64,000 nucleotides of DNA from Sphingomonas sp. 1F27F7B (GTDB taxonomy: Bacteria > Pseudomonadota > Alphaproteobacteria > Sphingomonadales > Sphingomonadaceae). This document shows, piece by piece, positions 51,660 to 60,521 of this stretch; position 1 is the stretch's first letter, and each line of letters opens with the position of its first letter. The notes below the pieces were generated by a model that did no database searches, was not told the origin of the DNA, and saw only the letters and a list, made by a program, of their open reading frames with translations. Made by a program: the position numbers and the translations under genes. Where the stretch lies: contig NZ_SCMK01000001.1 of NCBI RefSeq assembly GCF_005503355.1, positions 248,001 through 312,000 on the forward strand. The letters are read 5' to 3'.

Positions 51660-52886
51660 ATGAAATTCGAACATCGCGCGGTGCCGATCGTGCTGATCGC
51701 CGTGCTCATCGACGTGATCGGCTTCGGCATCGTCATGCCGGTGCTGCCTGCGCTCGTCACCGAGCTCGGCCATGTCGAGCTCGACGCCGCCACTCGCATC
51801 GCCGGCTGGATGCTCGCCGCCTTCGCCATCGCCGGCTTCTTCGCCGGCCCGGTGCTTGGCAATCTCGGCGATCGCTATGGCCGCCGCCCGGTGCTGATCC
51901 TGTCGATGATCGCCTTTGCGATCGACTATGCGCTGATGGCCGCCGCGCCGAGCCTGGCCTGGCTGTTCGTCGGCCGAGTCATCGCCGGCATCGCGGGCGC
52001 CACCTTCGGGCCGGCGAGCGCAGTGATCGCCGACGTGACTCCGCCGGAAAAGCGCAGCGCGGTGTTCGGGATGGTCGGCGCGGCGTTCGGCGTCGGCTTC
52101 ATCCTCGGTCCGGCGCTGGGCGGGATCAGCTCGGTGCTCGGCCTGCGCGCGCCGTTCCTGATCGCCGCGATCTGCGCCGCGCTGAACGCGGTGGTGATGT
52201 TCTTCTTCCTACCGGAGACGCTGGCGAAGGAGAATCGCCGCCCCTTCCGCTGGTCGGACGCACACATCATCGGCGCCTTCCGCCCGCTCTTCCATGCCGG
52301 CAATGCCGGGCCGCTGCTGCTCGCCTGGTTCTTCTGGCAGCTCGCCGGCACTGTCTATCCCTCCACCTGGTCCTTCTGGGCCGCGATCCGCTTCGGCTGG
52401 GATGCGACGGCGATCGGCTGGTCGCTCGCCTATGTCGGCTTCCTCACCGTGCTGGTGCAGGCGCTGCTCACCGGCCGGACGATCAAGCGCTTCGGCGAGC
52501 GCGGAGCGGCGCTGATCGCGCTCTGCGCCGCGTCGTTCACGCTCTTCTCCTATGCGTTCATCCAGCAGGGCTGGCAGGTCTATGCCTTTTTCCTGATCGG
52601 CGCGTTCGGAGCCTTCGCCTATCCGGCGCTCAACGGCACGCTCTCCGGCATGGTCGGCGCGTCGCACCAGGGGGCGTTGCAGGGCGGCATTTCGAGCATG
52701 AACAATGTCGCGGCGATCCTCGGCCCGCTGATCGCCACCCAGGCGCTGGCGGCGGGCTCGCATCGCGGCTTCGACGGCGCCGCCTTCCTCGTCGCGGGCA
52801 CGCTGATGGCGCTGGCCGCGCTGATCATCGCGCTGTTCGTGCACATGCGCCCGGCCGGTACGGAGCCCGAGCCAGCGCCTGAGTGA
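51660..52886 (+). CDS. TetA-like MFS drug exporter
   Basis: A 408-residue 12-helix MFS protein of the TCR/Tet (DHA1) group. Motif A, GPVLGNLGDRYGRRPVLIL, follows TM2. TM5 has the antiporter motif region with GFILGPALGGISSVLGLRAP, and a long cytosolic loop separates the two halves. Start ATG at 51660 follows GAAGAGGGG. The closest known family members are TetA-type tetracycline/H+ antiporters, but TetA-like folds also export other compounds, and no tetR repressor is adjacent. A candidate LexA site suggests damage-inducible control (inference). Confidence 0.9.
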   Translation: MKFEHRAVPIVLIAVLIDVIGFGIVMPVLPALVTELGHVELDAATRIAGWMLAAFAIAGFFAGPVLGNLGDRYGRRPVLILSMIAFAIDYALMAAAPSLAWLFVGRVIAGIAGATFGPASAVIADVTPPEKRSAVFGMVGAAFGVGFILGPALGGISSVLGLRAPFLIAAICAALNAVVMFFFLPETLAKENRRPFRWSDAHIIGAFRPLFHAGNAGPLLLAWFFWQLAGTVYPSTWSFWAAIRFGWDATAIGWSLAYVGFLTVLVQALLTGRTIKRFGERGAALIALCAASFTLFSYAFIQQGWQVYAFFLIGAFGAFAYPALNGTLSGMVGASHQGALQGGISSMNNVAAILGPLIATQALAAGSHRGFDGAAFLVAGTLMALAALIIALFVHMRPAGTEPEPAPE

Positions 52887-52953
52887 TTTTTCGAAAATTG
52901 CGTATGGCGTTCATGCCGCCGCTCTTCTAGCGTCCGCGCAAATTGGAGGGTTG

Positions 52954-54477
52954 ATGCGTACCGAAGTCATGCTCGCCGGCGAATTCGCCACCTTGTCCGA
53001 TCTGATCCGCGGCCATGCCGAGGAGCGCCCGGACAAGCCGGCGATGATCTTCGAGGATCGCGCGATCGCCTATGCCGAGCTCGACGCGGTGATCGACCGT
53101 GTCGCCGCGGCGCTCCAGCGCGAGGGCCTGGCCAAGAACGACGCAGTGGCGATCCTCGCCATGCCGTCGATCGAATATGCCTGCGCCTTTTTCGGCGCGC
53201 TGCGGGCCGGCTGCGTCCCCACGCCGCTCCAGCCGTCGGCGACGCCGGCGCAGCTCGGCGCGATGATCGCCGATTGCGGCGCCAAGGTCCTGTTCCTCGA
53301 CAGCTCCGGCGCGAAGGCGCTCGGCGAGGCGCCGGTCGCCGCGAAGCGCGTGGCGCTCGACGACAGCGACGCCGGCATCGACCACCGCGCGTTCCTCACC
53401 TCCGAGGGCAGCCGGCCCGTACCGGTCGAGGTCGGGCCGGACGATCCGTTCAACATCATCTACAGCTCGGGTACCACCGGCGTGCCCAAGGGCATCGTCC
53501 AGCCCCAGGCGATGCGCTGGATCCACATCGCCCGCGCGCCCGGCGGCTTCGGCAATGCCGTGACGATGATCGCCACCCCGCTCTATTCGAACACCACGCT
53601 GGTCAGCTTCATCCCGACGATTGCCTGGGGCGGCACGGCGGTGCTGCTCGGCAAGTTCGACGCGCGCACCTTCGTCTCCCAGGCGGCGAAGCACCGGGCC
53701 ACCCATGCGATGCTCGTGCCCGTCCAGTATCAGCGGATCATGGCGCTGCCCGATTTCGACAGTTTCGACCTCTCCGCCTTCGTCCTCAAGACCTGTACCA
53801 GCGCGCCCTTCTCGGCGGCGCTGAAGGGCGACGTGCTCGCCCGCTGGCCGGGCCTGCTCGTCGAATATTACGGCATGACCGAGGGCGGCGGCACCACCGC
53901 ACTCCTCTGCAACATGCACCCGACCAAGCTCCACACCGTCGGTACGCCGCTGCCGGGGCAGGATATCCGGCTGATCGACGACGCGGGCAACGAAGTGCCC
54001 CAGGGCGAGATGGGCGAAGTGGTCGGCCGCTCGGGCGCGATGATGAGCGGCTATCACGGCCGCGCCGAGGCGACGCGCGACGCCACCTGGCACGATGCCG
54101 AGGGCAACCGCTACATCCGCCACGGCGATGTCGGCCGCTTCGACGAGGACGGCTTCCTCATCCTGATGGACCGCAAGAAGGACCTGATCATCTCGGGCGG
54201 GTTCAACATCTATCCTTCCGACCTCGAGGCGGAGCTGATCGCGCACCCCGGCGTGGCCGACTGCGCGGTGGTCGGCGTCCCGTCGGAGCAATGGGGAGAG
54301 ACGCCGATCGGCTTCTTCACCGGCACGGGCGACCCGGCGGAGGCCCTCGCCTGGTTCAACGCCCGGGTCGGCAAGACTCAGCGGCTGGCGGACCTGGTCA
54401 AGGTCGACGAGCTGCCCCGCAACGCGATCGGCAAGGTCCTCAAGCGCGAGCTGCGCGACCGGTACGCCCCGGCATGA
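52954..54477 (+). CDS. AMP-forming acyl-CoA ligase
   Basis: A 507-residue ANL-family ligase: P-loop NIIYSSGTTGVPKGIVQP, VEYYGMTEGGGTTALLC, RYIRHGDVGRFDEDGFLILM, and C-terminal ISGGFNIYPSDLEAELIAHP and PRNAIGKVLKREL, which holds the catalytic Lys. The ATG at 52954 is seven bases beyond a GGAGGG site. A TTG one codon earlier is less likely. The stop overlaps the start of the thioesterase gene (ATGA), so the two are translated together. It belongs to the medium/long-chain or aryl/steroid acid group. The exact substrate is unknown. Confidence 0.94.
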   Translation: MRTEVMLAGEFATLSDLIRGHAEERPDKPAMIFEDRAIAYAELDAVIDRVAAALQREGLAKNDAVAILAMPSIEYACAFFGALRAGCVPTPLQPSATPAQLGAMIADCGAKVLFLDSSGAKALGEAPVAAKRVALDDSDAGIDHRAFLTSEGSRPVPVEVGPDDPFNIIYSSGTTGVPKGIVQPQAMRWIHIARAPGGFGNAVTMIATPLYSNTTLVSFIPTIAWGGTAVLLGKFDARTFVSQAAKHRATHAMLVPVQYQRIMALPDFDSFDLSAFVLKTCTSAPFSAALKGDVLARWPGLLVEYYGMTEGGGTTALLCNMHPTKLHTVGTPLPGQDIRLIDDAGNEVPQGEMGEVVGRSGAMMSGYHGRAEATRDATWHDAEGNRYIRHGDVGRFDEDGFLILMDRKKDLIISGGFNIYPSDLEAELIAHPGVADCAVVGVPSEQWGETPIGFFTGTGDPAEALAWFNARVGKTQRLADLVKVDELPRNAIGKVLKRELRDRYAPA

Positions 54478-55250
54478 CGCCGCTCGCCGGGATCCTCGCC
54501 GGCGCGGTCCGCACCGGCGATGGCGGCTTCACCACCGCCATCCCAACCGACTGGATGCAGGGCCGCACCGCCTATGGCGGCCTCTCCGCCGCGCTCGCGC
54601 TCCAGGCGGCGCTGGAGGCGGAGCCGGACCTGCCGCCCCTCCGCTCGGCCCAGATCGCGTTTATCGGCCCGCTTGCCGGAGAGGTCCGCGTCACCGCCAC
54701 CCGGCTGCGGCGCGGGCGCAACGCCGCCTTCCTCCAGTCCGACGTCGCCTCGGCGGCGGGGCTCGGCCTGCGCGCCACTTTCGTGTTCATGGCCCCGCTC
54801 GCCTCGGCGCTCGCCCATGATGCCGCGCCGCGCGCGCCCCTGCCGCCGCCCGCGGCGGACGCCGAGCTCTATACGGGGCCCGAGGACTTCTTCACCGGCA
54901 ACTTCAATTTCCGCGACCATCGCGAAGGCACCGGCCCGGCCGAATGGCTGCGCTGGGCCCGGCTGCGCGCATTCGACGGCCTCCATCCCTTTGTCGAGCT
55001 GATGGCGATCGGCGATGCGCTGCCGCCCGCCGCCTTCAAGCTGATCGAGGAACGCCGCACCCCGCTCAGCTCGCTGAACTGGCAGATCAATTTCCAGACC
55101 GCCGAGCCGCGCACCGCCGATGGCTGGTGGCTGCTCCATGCCGCCGCCGATACCGCGCACCATGGCTATTCCACCCAGCGCATGGCGATCTGGAACGCGG
55201 CGGGCGAACCCGTCGCCGAGGCGATGCAGGGAGTCGCGATCTTCGGCTGA
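54474..55250 (+). CDS. TesB-like thioesterase family protein
   Basis: A 258-residue protein of the acyl-CoA thioesterase double-hotdog family (4HBT_3/TesB-like): PTDWMQGRTAYGGLSAALAL, then SAQIAFIGPLAGEVRVTATR in the first hotdog and LNWQINFQTAEPRTADGWWL in the second, with HHGYSTQRMAIWNAAGEP at the end. It could recycle CoA or trim acyl-CoAs made by the ligase directly upstream, with which it shares a 4-base ATGA overlap. Substrate unknown. Confidence 0.88.
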   Translation: MTPLAGILAGAVRTGDGGFTTAIPTDWMQGRTAYGGLSAALALQAALEAEPDLPPLRSAQIAFIGPLAGEVRVTATRLRRGRNAAFLQSDVASAAGLGLRATFVFMAPLASALAHDAAPRAPLPPPAADAELYTGPEDFFTGNFNFRDHREGTGPAEWLRWARLRAFDGLHPFVELMAIGDALPPAAFKLIEERRTPLSSLNWQINFQTAEPRTADGWWLLHAAADTAHHGYSTQRMAIWNAAGEPVAEAMQGVAIFG

Positions 55251-55360
55251 GACATTTTGCGACAGTTTCCCGAACGCGTGACAAACCCGTGCGACAGCTG
55301 CTGTGCAGAAACCGGATCCTGTCGGGGCGACACCCCCGGATGCACAGGAGTTCGACCCCG

Positions 55361-55783
55361 ATGAAGAGTCTCGTCCTCGCCGCCGCCTTCGGCTCGACGC
55401 TGCTGACAGTCCCGGCCTTCGCGCAGGACGCACCGCCGGCGCCGCCCGGCCGCGACATGTTCGATCGCCTCGATACCAACCATGACGGCGTGATCACCAA
55501 GGAAGAGTTCCAGGCCGAAGTCGCTGCCCGCTTCGCGCGGCTCGACACCAATCATGACGGCAAGGTCAGCCAGGAAGAGCGCGACGCCGCGCGACCGGGC
55601 GGCGGCGGTGGCCGCGGCATGGCCGGCGACATGACCCTTGCCGACATGCAGGCCCAGGCAGAGCGCCGCTTCGACCGCATCGACACCAATCACGACGGCA
55701 AGATCGATCAGGCCGAGCGCGACGCGATGCGCGCGCGCATGGAACGTCGCGGTCCCCCGCCGGGCGGCTCGGAGAACAACTGA
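55361..55783 (+). CDS. Exported EF-hand calcium-binding protein
   Basis: A 140-residue periplasmic protein with a signal peptide (MKSLVLAAAFGSTLLTVPAF, cleaved near 22) and three canonical EF-hand loops of DTNHDGxI/VxxxE type at about residues 38-50, 62-74 and 108-120. Each has full Ca ligands (Asp, Asn, Asp, Glu). A glycine-rich linker separates the second and third. It ends RRGPPPGGSENN. It lies 71 bases ahead of the response-regulator gene on the same strand, suggesting that calcium may be part of the signal for the downstream two-component system (inference). The preceding gap shows no obvious promoter. Confidence 0.93.
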   Translation: MKSLVLAAAFGSTLLTVPAFAQDAPPAPPGRDMFDRLDTNHDGVITKEEFQAEVAARFARLDTNHDGKVSQEERDAARPGGGGGRGMAGDMTLADMQAQAERRFDRIDTNHDGKIDQAERDAMRARMERRGPPPGGSENN

Positions 55784-55854
55784 GCCCGCCCGATCTGGCC
55801 CGGGCGGGTTCGCCTCCTCACCCGCCCGGGCACCCCTTGTCTTGCGGCATGCCC

Positions 55855-56592
55855 ATGACTTACGAACCCGACATGCCGGACACGCCGCACCTCCTGCTCG
55901 TCGAGGATGAACGCTCGATCCGCGAGCCGCTCGCCCAATATCTCACCAGGCAGGGGTTCCGCATCACCCAGGCCGGCGATGCCGAGGGCGCCCGCGCCCG
56001 CATGGCGGCCTATGCCATCGACCTGGTGGTGCTCGACATCATGATGCCCGGCGAGGACGGCCTGTCGCTGTGCCGCCACATCCGCGAGAGCAGCGACACG
56101 CCGGTGATCCTGCTTACTGCCCGGGGCGAGGAGACCGACCGGATCGTCGGCCTCGAAATGGGCGCGGACGATTATGTCGTGAAGCCCTTCTCCCCGCGCG
56201 AGCTCGCGGCCCGGATCAAGGTGGTGCTGCGCCGCCTCCAGGCCGGCGGCACCCGCCAGCATGCGCCCGACGCGGGCAGCTTCGCCTTTGCCGGCTGGGT
56301 GCTCAAGACCGGCGAGCGGGCGCTGGTCGATCGCGAGGGCGTCTCGGTTCCCCTCTCCACCGGCGAATACAGCCTCCTCCACGCGCTGGTCACCCGTCCC
56401 CGCGCGGTGCTCACCCGCGACCAGCTGCTCGACCTGACCCAGGGCCGCGAGGCCGCCGCCTTCGACCGCGCGATCGACAACCAGGTCAGCCGGCTGCGCA
56501 AGAAGATCGAGCCCGATCCCCGCAACCCCGCGATCATCAAGACCGTCTGGGGCGGCGGCTATACGCTGGCGGCCGAAGTGACCCGGCTTTGA
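55855..56592 (+). CDS. OmpR-family response regulator
   Basis: A 245-residue response regulator. The receiver domain (about 12-127) has the acidic pair LLLVEDERSIREPL, phospho-acceptor Asp61 in VVLDIMMPGEDG, and Lys in YVVKPFSPREL. The C-terminal winged helix includes LSTGEYSLLHALVTRPRAVL and VSRLRKKIEPDPRNPAIIKT, ending TVWGGGYTLAAEVTRL. The start is one of several nearby in-frame ATGs (55849, 55855, 55873). Its stop overlaps the TTG start of the sensor kinase gene by 3 bases. It probably regulates an envelope or cation response together with the EF-hand protein gene (inference). Confidence 0.94.
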   Translation: MTYEPDMPDTPHLLLVEDERSIREPLAQYLTRQGFRITQAGDAEGARARMAAYAIDLVVLDIMMPGEDGLSLCRHIRESSDTPVILLTARGEETDRIVGLEMGADDYVVKPFSPRELAARIKVVLRRLQAGGTRQHAPDAGSFAFAGWVLKTGERALVDREGVSVPLSTGEYSLLHALVTRPRAVLTRDQLLDLTQGREAAAFDRAIDNQVSRLRKKIEPDPRNPAIIKTVWGGGYTLAAEVTRL

Positions 56593-58010
56593 TCGGGCGC
56601 ATCCGCCTCTTTCCCCGTTCGCTCCCCGGCCAGATCGCCCTGCTCGTCGCAGTGGCGCTGTTCGTCGCCCAGGGAATCAATTTCGGCCTGCTCGTCCGCG
56701 AGCGCCAGAACGCCCGCTTCGCCCAGGTGATCGTCCCCACCGTCACCCGGCTGATCGACGCCGCCGAGCGGCTCGGCGCGCCGGTGAACCCGCGCCCGGA
56801 CGCGCCCGGCGGCCCCGATCGCCGCGGCGGGCATGACGCACGCGAAGGACGGGAGGGCCGCCGCCAGCTGCGGGGCCGCGTCGATTTCGGCCCGGCCAAT
56901 CCGATTCCCGTCGAGCTCGTCCGCCGCAGCGACATCGAACGCGACTTTCGCCGGGGGCTCACCGATGGCGGCGTTGCGGTGGGCCAGGTCATCGCCGTGG
57001 TCCGGCCCATCGACGGCAGCCGGCCGCTCCTGAAGCGCATGGATCCCGCACGCGCCGATCGCCTGCGCCGCCTCGGTGCCGAGCTGATGGTCGCGGTCGA
57101 GCTTCCCGGCAGGGGCTGGCTGTCGCTCAGCTCGGCCTGGCCGCGCTCGGAACGTGCCTTGATCTGGCAGCTGCTCGCCCAGACGCTCATTCTCTACATC
57201 GTCGTCCTCCTGCCCGTGCTCTGGGCCGGCCATCGCATCGCCCGCCCGCTGCGCAAGCTCGCCACCGCCGCCCGCGATTTCCATCCCGGCGACGGTGCCA
57301 AGCCGGTCGAGGAGAGCGGCCCGAGCGACGTCCGCGCGGTGATCGCCGCCTATAACGCGCTCAGCACCCGGGTGACGGGCATGCTCGACGAGAAGGATCG
57401 GATGCTCGGGGCGATCGGCCATGACCTGCGCACGCCGCTCGCCGCGCTGCGCGTCCGCATCGAATCGGTCGAGGACGACGAGGATCGCGCCCGCATGGCC
57501 GACACGATCGACGAGATGAACCACACGCTCGACGACATCCTCAGCCTGGCCAGGCTGGGCCGTCCCAGCGAGCCGCCCACCGATGTCGACCTGTCCGCGC
57601 TGATCGATGCGGTGGTCGAGGATTTCCGCGATCTCGGCCGCGACGTGACCTTCGAGGAAGCGCCCCGGCTGCGCATGCACCTTCGCCCCGCGCTGATGCG
57701 CCGCGCTGTGCGCAACCTGATCGAGAATGCCGTCAAATATGGCGGGGGCGCCGAGGTCCATCTGCGCCCGGACGAGCACCGCGTCGCGATCGAAGTCTGC
57801 GATCGCGGCCCGGGCATCCCCCAGGAAAAGCTGGAGAAGGTCTTCGATCCCTTCACGCGCCTTGAGGAATCGCGCAACCGCGAGACGGGGGGCGCCGGCC
57901 TCGGCCTCGCCCTTGCCCGTGCCATCGTCCGCGATGCAAGCGGCGAGATCAGCCTCGCCAATCGCGAGGGCGGCGGGCTGGTGGCGACGATCACCCTGCC
58001 GCGCAGCTGA
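56589..58010 (+). CDS. Membrane sensor histidine kinase, EnvZ-like
   Basis: A 473-residue sensor kinase. TM1 is near 14-35 (QIALLVAVALFVAQGINFGL). A periplasmic sensor of about 150 residues includes RPIDGSRPLLKRMDPARADR, and TM2 is near 200-218. A HAMP domain follows, then the H-box GAIGHDLRTPLAALRVRIES with His278, and HATPase N, G1 and G2 boxes (NLIENAVKYGGG, CDRGPGIPQEKL, TGGAGLGLALARAI). I assign a TTG start at 56589, which overlaps the regulator stop (TTGA) and gives the usual N-terminus. No ATG lies nearby. The pair forms a standard two-component system. Confidence 0.93.
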   Translation: MIGRIRLFPRSLPGQIALLVAVALFVAQGINFGLLVRERQNARFAQVIVPTVTRLIDAAERLGAPVNPRPDAPGGPDRRGGHDAREGREGRRQLRGRVDFGPANPIPVELVRRSDIERDFRRGLTDGGVAVGQVIAVVRPIDGSRPLLKRMDPARADRLRRLGAELMVAVELPGRGWLSLSSAWPRSERALIWQLLAQTLILYIVVLLPVLWAGHRIARPLRKLATAARDFHPGDGAKPVEESGPSDVRAVIAAYNALSTRVTGMLDEKDRMLGAIGHDLRTPLAALRVRIESVEDDEDRARMADTIDEMNHTLDDILSLARLGRPSEPPTDVDLSALIDAVVEDFRDLGRDVTFEEAPRLRMHLRPALMRRAVRNLIENAVKYGGGAEVHLRPDEHRVAIEVCDRGPGIPQEKLEKVFDPFTRLEESRNRETGGAGLGLALARAIVRDASGEISLANREGGGLVATITLPRS

Positions 58011-58039
58011 TCCCCGGCGGTCTCACCGCGCCCGCACGC

Positions 58040-59161
58040 TCACTTCGGAGGCGTCCCGGAATAAGTCGGCCAGCCGCGGACGATCTCATGCACTATCGGC
58101 GCGCCGACGCGATACAGGCCGTCCAGCGCCGGCAGATAGCCGGCAAAGGATTGCGGCCCCTCCCGGAGCAGCTGTTCCGACGCGGCCACGCCCCTGGGCG
58201 GCATGTCGAAGTTGCTCGCGGCACGGAGCAGCAGGACGCGGTCGGGGTCGACCCGCCCGGCCCGGCCGAGCGCCGACAGCGCCACCATCGCTCCGGCATC
58301 GTTGGTCTCGGTGGTGCGGAAGGTTCCGCGGCCGTCGGTCATATAGGCGACCCAGCGGCGGGCCCAGGCATCCAGCCGGCCGCCGAGCCAGAAGGTCTCG
58401 GACGACAAGGTCGATCCGATCGCCACTTCGGGCGCCGAACGCGCGCGAGGCTGGTCATATTCCATGCGCAGGGCCTGCATGCCGGCATTGTCCGGCAACG
58501 CGACGCGGACGGTCAGTCGATAGGCCCAGCGGGCGAGCGACGCATTGAGCATCGTGACCGTCCGCGCCCGGTTCGTGCGGAACGGGCCGGTCCAGGTGCG
58601 GACGTCCTCCGGCGAGCCCGCCGCCACCCGCGGCTCGGGATAGGGCCTGGTCTTGCCGGCCGGGAAATATCCCTCCGGCCAGTCGGCCGGGATCTCGCGG
58701 GCATCGATCTCATGGGCGACATCGCCATTGACGACGAAGTCCGTCCAGATCAGGTCGCCGATGGTTCCGGTCTCCGGCGAGGTGCCCGCAATACCGTTGA
58801 TCAGCCAATAGGCGCGGGAAAGGTCGAAATTCGCGTCCAGGCCCAGCGCCATCAGATTCACGGCGGGATGCAGGCTGTTCGGCCCGATCTTCATCGCGAT
58901 GATCGATCCGTCGGCATTCGCCCAGACGGGATTGAACGCCCCCTTCACCGGCAGCCGCCGCTTGAGGTTCAGGCCTTCGATCCAGTGATGCAGCTCGCCC
59001 GGCTTGTCGGCATCGCCCCAATAGCCTTTCTCGCCATAGGCCTTGCTCGTCTCGAAATAGCCCAGGATCACCACCTTGGGATGCAGCACCGCCGCTCCGG
59101 CATGCATTGGCAGGATCGCCGCCATCAAGGCTGCCGACAGTCCGAGCTTCATCATCCTCAT
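58040..59161 (-). CDS. Purine nucleoside permease (NUP) family protein, exported
   Basis: A 373-residue protein of the NUP family, first described as a purine nucleoside permease in Candida and related in fold to nucleoside phosphorylases. After a signal peptide (about 1-23) the matching blocks are KVVILGYFETSKAYG, FDLSRAYWLINGIAGTSPET, DFVVNGDVAHEIDAREIPAD, RTVTMLNASLARWAYRLTVR and TNDAGAMVALSALGRAGRVD. An exported soluble protein is more likely to bind or cleave nucleosides than to transport them. It is convergent with the sensor kinase gene, 29 bases apart. Function in bacteria is not established. Confidence 0.85.
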   Translation of the reverse strand: MRMMKLGLSAALMAAILPMHAGAAVLHPKVVILGYFETSKAYGEKGYWGDADKPGELHHWIEGLNLKRRLPVKGAFNPVWANADGSIIAMKIGPNSLHPAVNLMALGLDANFDLSRAYWLINGIAGTSPETGTIGDLIWTDFVVNGDVAHEIDAREIPADWPEGYFPAGKTRPYPEPRVAAGSPEDVRTWTGPFRTNRARTVTMLNASLARWAYRLTVRVALPDNAGMQALRMEYDQPRARSAPEVAIGSTLSSETFWLGGRLDAWARRWVAYMTDGRGTFRTTETNDAGAMVALSALGRAGRVDPDRVLLLRAASNFDMPPRGVAASEQLLREGPQSFAGYLPALDGLYRVGAPIVHEIVRGWPTYSGTPPK

Positions 59162-59298
59162 CCCTCTCCCGGCGTGCTGCGCGGCCGATCATGGGCAGCG
59201 GCAATGGGCTCTGCAACCGATCGGTTGCGACGGGGCAACTCAAACCCTCCCTTTCGCGTTTGCAGCTTGGGAAAATGAAAACAGGGAGGTTTTCCGAA

Positions 59299-59757
59299 AT
59301 GCGCATGATGATCGCCGTCACGATGCTGGCCCTGGCCGGCTGCACCCAATCCGAACCGCCCGAAACCGCGACGCCCGGACCGATGCCCCATGCCCGGGGC
59401 GACCAGCTGAGCCCGGTGCCCGCCTTCAAGGGTGGCGGCGAGCATTGGAGCATCGACATCACCTCAACCGGCAGGGGTGCGCATGACACCAGCCTCGTCT
59501 GGGCCGACGGCTCGCAACGAAGCGCGTTCAAGCTGTTCTACAAGGGCCAGCCGGCGGACGCGCCCAGCACGCTGATCGTCCTGAGCGGCGAGATGCGGGC
59601 ACGGGGAGCGCTCCAGCCGGTGATCGTCGAGATCAAGCGCGAGTCGTGCAGGAACGGCGCCGGCGACAGCTTCATGCACAGCGTGTCGGTGACGGCCGAA
59701 GGCCTTGAACCGGGCATCAGCCCGCTGCGCGGCTGCGGCCATCTCGCGATGCGCTAG
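59299..59757 (+). CDS. Small lipoprotein of unknown function
   Basis: A 152-residue protein with a lipobox: MRMMIAVTMLALAGCTQ, with the lipidated Cys at position 15. The mature domain (EHWSIDITSTGRGAHDTSLV to GDSFMHSVSVTAEGLEPGIS) has beta-strand-like alternation and two further cysteines. A GGGAGG ribosome site precedes the ATG. No known family is recognised with confidence. Divergent from the NUP-family gene, it is expected to be anchored at the outer or inner membrane. Confidence 0.75.
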   Translation: MRMMIAVTMLALAGCTQSEPPETATPGPMPHARGDQLSPVPAFKGGGEHWSIDITSTGRGAHDTSLVWADGSQRSAFKLFYKGQPADAPSTLIVLSGEMRARGALQPVIVEIKRESCRNGAGDSFMHSVSVTAEGLEPGISPLRGCGHLAMR

Positions 59758-59782
59758 GATCAAGACTCATTCAGCAAAGCTT

Positions 59783-59918
59783 GTCATCCCCGCGCAGGCG
59801 GGGATCCAGGGCCAGGCGCGGAGGCGAGGTGGCCGGGTGCCGCCCTCTCCGGACGGCGTTCGGGCGGTGGTGCCGATATCCCGCACTGTCCTGGATCCCC
59901 GCCTGCGCGGGGATGACG
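59783..59918. repeat. GTCATCCCCGCG hairpin repeat (copy 5, long)
   Basis: Arms GTCATCCCCGCGCAGGCGGG and CCCGCCTGCGCGGGGATGAC, with GGATCCAGG and CTGGATCC inside, are 136 bases apart end to end, longer than the other copies. It lies between the lipoprotein gene and ndk. Confidence 0.88.
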
Positions 59919-60040
59919 ATAGTCGTTCACAGGCTCGCCACCGGAACATCGGCCTGCCCCGCGTCGTCCGGCCGCCCGATGCAGTGATCACATGCGACGC
60001 CGAAGTTCGCACCGGGAAGTTCGCACCGGGCCTGAACGAA

Positions 60041-60068
60041 AAAGGCCGGGGCTTCCACCCCGGCCTTT
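60041..60068 (-). terminator. Rho-independent terminator after ndk
   Basis: AAAGGCCGGGG and CCCCGGCCTTT form a perfect 11-bp stem with a 6-base loop. On the minus strand the stem is followed by T residues (TTTTTCG counting from the stem base). It starts 30 bases past the ndk stop. Confidence 0.8.
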
Positions 60069-60098
60069 CGCATCCAAATCGGTGTAGAAACCCGGCTG

Positions 60099-60521
60099 TC
60101 AGCCGACGATCTCTTCCGGCTTGAAGAAGAAGTTGATCTCGATCTCGGCATTCTCGTCCGAATCCGAACCGTGCACCGAGTTCGCCTCGATCGATTCGGC
60201 CAGTTCCTTGCGGATGGTGCCGGCATCGGCATTGGCCGGGTTGGTGGCGCCCATGATGTCGCGGTTGCGCTGCACGGCGTTCTCGCCCTCGAGCACCTGC
60301 ACGACCACCGGGCCCGAGATCATGAACTCGACCAGGTCGTTGAAGAAGGGACGCTCGCGGTGGACGCCGTAGAAGCCCTCGGCCTGCTCGCGGCTCATCT
60401 GGATGCGCTTCGAGGCGACGACGCGCAGGCCGGCCTCCTCCAGCATCTTGGTGACCGCACCGGTCAGGTTGCGGCGGGTGGCATCGGGCTTGATGATCGA
60501 AAAGGTCCGGTTCGCGGCCAT
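60099..60521 (-). CDS. ndk: Nucleoside diphosphate kinase
   Basis: Equalises nucleoside triphosphate pools by phosphohistidine transfer. The 140-residue protein matches NDK throughout: [38 protein letters not shown] and the active site [14 protein letters not shown] with His117. I start at the ATG at 60519-60521; an earlier in-frame ATG would add a basic tail not seen in the family. It is followed by a strong terminator and preceded by a 291-base gap containing a GTTC-N7-GTTC sequence. Confidence 0.97.
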   Translation of the reverse strand: MAANRTFSIIKPDATRRNLTGAVTKMLEEAGLRVVASKRIQMSREQAEGFYGVHRERPFFNDLVEFMISGPVVVQVLEGENAVQRNRDIMGATNPANADAGTIRKELAESIEANSVHGSDSDENAEIEINFFFKPEEIVG

